This document shows positions 60,541 to 64,000 of a stretch of 64,000 nt of DNA, piece after piece. Where the stretch lies: positions 18,465,003 through 18,529,002 of the forward strand of contig NC_067200.1 in the NCBI RefSeq assembly GCF_000699445.3, given 5' to 3'. The first letter of the stretch is position 1. Every line of letters begins with the position of its first letter. The notes below the pieces were generated by a model, which was not told the origin of the DNA, ran no database searches, and saw nothing but the letters and a program-made list of their open reading frames with translations. A program made the position numbers and the translations under genes. The stretch is from Schistosoma haematobium. Taxonomy: Eukaryota; Platyhelminthes; Trematoda; Strigeidida; Schistosomatidae.

Positions 60541-61390
60541 AGCTTACTTACATACTTACTTACTTATGCCTGTTGCCTGTCGCGAAGGAGTGTGGGCTGT
60601 CCAGCAGCACTCTCCATCTAACCCTGACCTGAGCAATCTTTTCCAGTTCTTTGCAGTTGCTATTCATCCTTTTCATGTCTGCTTCTAAATCCCGACGTAG
60701 TATGTTCATTTGCCTTCCACTTTTCCGCTTGCCTTCAAGATTGTATGTTAGCGAACGCCTCGACATGCAGTTTGTTGATTTCCTCAATGAATGTCAGATT
60801 CGACTCCAACGTCTTCCCCTAATTTCCGCTCCATATGGAAATTGTTTTGTTCTCTCCCAAAATAAGCTAATGCTGATAAGATTAAACCAATGGAATTTGA
60901 CTGTCATGTGAAGGCAATTGATTATAATACTTGTCCCTTTTTTATTATGGTTGTTGTAGTTCTCCGAATTTCAGCTCCATTCAATATAACTAACTATCTG
61001 GAGCTTCGTATTGAAAATACTCACATTGATATTGATTGACAGTTGTTCTTCGATTGCAAGAATCCTGTCCATGCTTTGTCAATCCTCAACTTTACATCTG
61101 AATTAGATACTCTACGCTCACCAATAATGTAACTCAAATAAGCGAAAATCCCCACCCATTCCAGAGTTTACCAACCAAGTGTGATTGAGGTGGTGTTCTC
61201 TGATTTGTATTTCAAGATCTTGCGTTTTTTCTAGTGCATATTGATACCAAATGATGAAGAGGCTGTTGCTGCTACACTAGTTGTTTCCATCTGCATTTGT
61301 TGATGTATAAGAGATAGGAGGGAGAGAACATCTGAGAAGTCCAAATCGATCAGAAAAATTCAATCGGTGTAATACCAACCATGAGTCATT
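60541..61390 (-). mobile_element. RTE-like LINE relic next to elastase copy 3
   Basis: The minus strand, from about 61350 down, encodes a decayed LSLLSLIHQQMQMETTSVAA block, then ITLGW.TLEWV and INKAW-type remnants. The terminal segment LTYNLEGKRKSGRQMNILRR follows, ending in CTTA repeats near 60543-60567 (plus strand). It is closest to the spacer LINE at 11990-14700 but lies in the opposite direction relative to the adjoining elastase gene. Confidence 0.75.
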
Positions 61391-61464
61391 TTACAATAAT
61401 CAGGAGCCACTAAGAAGGAGAGAGATGGAGGACAGACCAAGCGACTCGACGATGGTAAAAGAGA

Positions 61465-61841
61465 TGAGAAGTAATACAAAACCACAATTAAGTAACCGCT
61501 GAAGGAATAAATACCAATCAAAACTGGTCTGATTAAACCATGTGCAGATGTCATATACAACTACTGTGATCTCCTCATCCACTTTGTTTCCATTCTCACA
61601 TTCCATTTATCATACACTCATGCTTTGCTTCTGTCTACCAGTCGATTCGTCAATGTGGTCACATATTACTTCAAAGCATCGCTTGCATCTTCTTTACCAT
61701 TGTTTGTCCAACTTGTGCAACTCGCACAAATTCCACCAATTCACATTTGATTCGTTGTAGATTGTGAATGAATCGCAATTGAGAGTGATCATGCATCATT
61801 TCACCACACTCATGTGATGATATGATTTACATGACGATAAC

Positions 61842-61883
<42 letters not shown>

Positions 61884-62204
61884 AATGATGATGTGATTTT
61901 TGAAGAGTGCTGTGCTCCTCCTTATGCTTACATACTCTCGTGAACAGTTGAGCAAGATTGTCATACAGCAAAATATGCGACAAAACACACGAGATTCGTG
62001 CACTTCCTCATTAATAATTGGGGCGTGTCATGACCACGATCACAAAGTGAAACCGTGACAACGACAACAACAATGCATGATTGAAGTGGAGTGCAAGTCG
62101 GTTTTATTATTAGTGCATAATTGTAGTACACTGTCACTGTCACTGACACTGACACACACGCAAAATCACTCACATGTACTCAACAGTCAGGGAATATTGA
62201 CGCA
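61465..62204. other. Conserved upstream block of elastase copy 3
   Basis: Matches 14707-15431 with scattered substitutions and an expanded (GAT)n tract at about 61842-61890. The long antisense frame of the other two copies is shortened here, which argues against it being a gene. Confidence 0.55.
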
Positions 62205-62210
62205 TATAAA
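62205..62210 (+). promoter_or_regulatory. TATA box of elastase copy 3
   Basis: TATAAA 63 bases upstream of the ATG at 62268, as in the other two copies. Confidence 0.6.
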
Positions 62211-62267
62211 TTGGTGAATGTGTTGCAAGATTGTAGGTAGGTGGTTGATTGCAACGATCACATAGCC

Positions 62268-63807
62268 ATGTTGAACCGATGGAGATTTCTGGTGGTGACA
62301 CTGTTCACCTACTGTCTAACAGTTGAACGTGTGTCAACATGGTTGATACGTAGTGGTGAACCTGTGCAACAACGCACTGAATTCCCGTTCATCGCATTTT
62401 TGACCACAGAGAGAACAATGTGTACAGGCTCATTAGTGTCAACAAGGGCAGTGCTCACAGCTGGTCATTGTGTTTGCTCACCGCTGCCAGTCGTTCGGGT
62501 AAGAGATCACACTGAAACACATTGTTGCTCGATGTGATCGATTAATTTCACAGTGTGTTTCTGTGTGAGTGTGTGTCAGTGTGTCAGTGATTGTGTGTGT
62601 ATGTGTGTGTGTTGTGTGTGCAGTTGGTTTGCATAGATCTAATGTGAACATACGTTGTGTATTTCAGGTTTCATTTCTCACACTGAGGAATGGCGACCAA
62701 CAAGGCATCCATCATCAACCGTCTGGAGTGGTGGTAGCACCAGGATACATGCCCTCTTGTATGTCGGCACGACAGAGGAGACCAATCCAACAGACACTCA
62801 GTGGATTCGACATTGCAATTGTATCGCTCGCTCAATTGGTCAACTTACAGACTGGAATCAGAGTGCTCAGTCTGCCACAGCCAACGGATATACCGAGACC
62901 TGGAACTCCGGTTTTCATTGTTGGTTATGGAAGGGATGATAACGACCGTGATCCGTCACGCAGAAATGGTGGAATTTTAAAGAAAGGTGAGTGAGTTGTT
63001 GTTCATTGTGGTGGTGAACAAGCAACATCTATCTGTCTGATCCGGTTGTTGTGTTGGTCAGAGCCTCAATAACTGTGTTCGGATGTGCCTGTGACAGTTC
63101 ACTAGCAGAGTGACTCCATCTGCATCTCGGTCATTGTGGAGGTGTGATGCGATGGAATGGGATGGGATGTGTGGCCTATTGATTAATTGACTGAATGATT
63201 GATTGAGTGTGTGAGTGGGTGAGTTATTGATTGTTTAAGTGAGTGAGTGAGACCACTTGGATGAGAGAAGAATCATGAGATATCTGTGCAAACGATGGAT
63301 GTGTGTTGTTGTACATGAAGTAGATGGTCAATCATTTTCATGTATATGGAGGGATGGTGGTGAGATGGACAGTGACTTGATTGTTGAATGTGGTGCACAT
63401 GTGGGATTGCATGTGGAGTGTTTGTTGTGTGCATAGTTTGAAGGTGGATAATTCGTGTCAGTTGATGTTTTGTAAATTCACTTGTCTCTTCTATTTTGTT
63501 CTGTTCTGTTGTTTTTCATTCTGTTGTATTCTGTCGTATTCTGTTCTGTTGTTTGTTTGACACAGGTCGAGCGACTATAATGGAATGCCGACACGCGACC
63601 AATGGCGATCCTATTTGTGTGAAATCAGGACAGAATTTCGGACAGTTACCCGCTCCAGGTGACAGTGGTGGACCTCTCCTTCCATCCCCTCAAGGTCCAG
63701 TACTCGGTGTCGTATCACATGGTGTCACATTGCCAAACCTTCCCGATATCATTGTCGAGTATGCCAGTGTGGCTAGAATGTTGGATTTTGTACGCTCCAA
63801 TATTTGA
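62268..63807 (+). CDS. CE: Cercarial elastase copy 3 (secreted chymotrypsin-like serine protease, family S1)
   Basis: Exons 62268-62498, 62668-62986 and 63566-63807 have the same lengths as in copies 1 and 2 and join to 263 residues. Signal peptide, mature IRSGEP at 27, and triad His67, Asp125 and Ser217 are intact. The protein differs from the other copies at three places: Lys118Gln, Gln174Ser and Lys176Arg. Intron 1 is longer (169 bp) because of its GT tract. Intron 2 (579 bp) differs by many substitutions and indels, so this copy is clearly older or less homogenised than the inverted pair. It is probably functional. Confidence 0.93.
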
Positions 63808-63916
63808 ACAATACTTAAACAATATTTGAACAATACCAACTCGTATCGTTCATACATGTGTGTACATAATCTATCGATAAAAATCCACACGCCATTGTGT
63901 TAAGATATTTCTGATA

Positions 63917-63922
63917 AATAAA
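63917..63922 (+). terminator. Poly(A) signal of elastase copy 3
   Basis: AATAAA in the conserved CTGATAAATAAACAACC context, about 110 bases after the stop. Homology to the other copies continues to the window end. Confidence 0.6.
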
Positions 63923-64000
63923 CAACCTAATCAATTACTACAACACTCCATCCGTTTTCTCTAAGTTGGCAAGTGTGATGTGGTGTGGTCTAATTTGTGT

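Overview
The window looks like nuclear DNA of a blood fluke (Schistosoma, Digenea). Three near-identical genes encode a chymotrypsin-fold serine protease that I recognise as cercarial elastase. One long intron-rich gene encodes a WAPL (wings apart-like) cohesin-release factor. Between them lie tRNA-derived SINEs carrying hammerhead ribozymes (the Sm-alpha type described from schistosomes) and many decayed RTE-like and CR1-like LINEs. Several elastase genes with three coding exons suggest an African schistosome rather than S. japonicum. I lean to the S. haematobium group, but only weakly and from memory. Nothing looks bacterial or plasmid-like.

Layout. 1-8780 is gene-free and AT-rich, holding SINEs, LINE 3' ends and one well-preserved hammerhead ribozyme (about 6781-6840, minus). 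8783-17640 is a large inverted duplication with arms of about 2.93 kb and a spacer of about 3 kb. Each arm carries one complete elastase gene: minus strand 9392-10919 and plus strand 15495-17022. They are transcribed away from each other, and the spacer is a foldback element plus a decayed RTE LINE. 17641-22283 is AT-rich with scattered repeats and probably includes the 3' UTR of the next gene. 22284-49776 (minus) is the WAPL gene: thirteen coding exons that splice in phase to 1216 residues plus a stop, with only the extreme N-terminus unplaced. Its introns are packed with LINEs, a ~490 bp non-autonomous repeat and SINEs. 51405-54260 is a CR1-like LINE interrupted by an antisense histone H3 fragment. 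54900-61390 holds LINE and Gypsy relics. 61465-64000 is a third elastase copy, in direct orientation relative to the second, running into the window edge.

Biology. Cercarial elastase is the secreted acetabular-gland protease that larvae use to cross skin. The three copies encode essentially one enzyme: copies 1 and 2 are identical in protein and copy 3 differs at three residues. The family is therefore amplified and probably homogenised locally. WAPL is a nuclear chromosome-biology gene with no evident functional link to the elastases.
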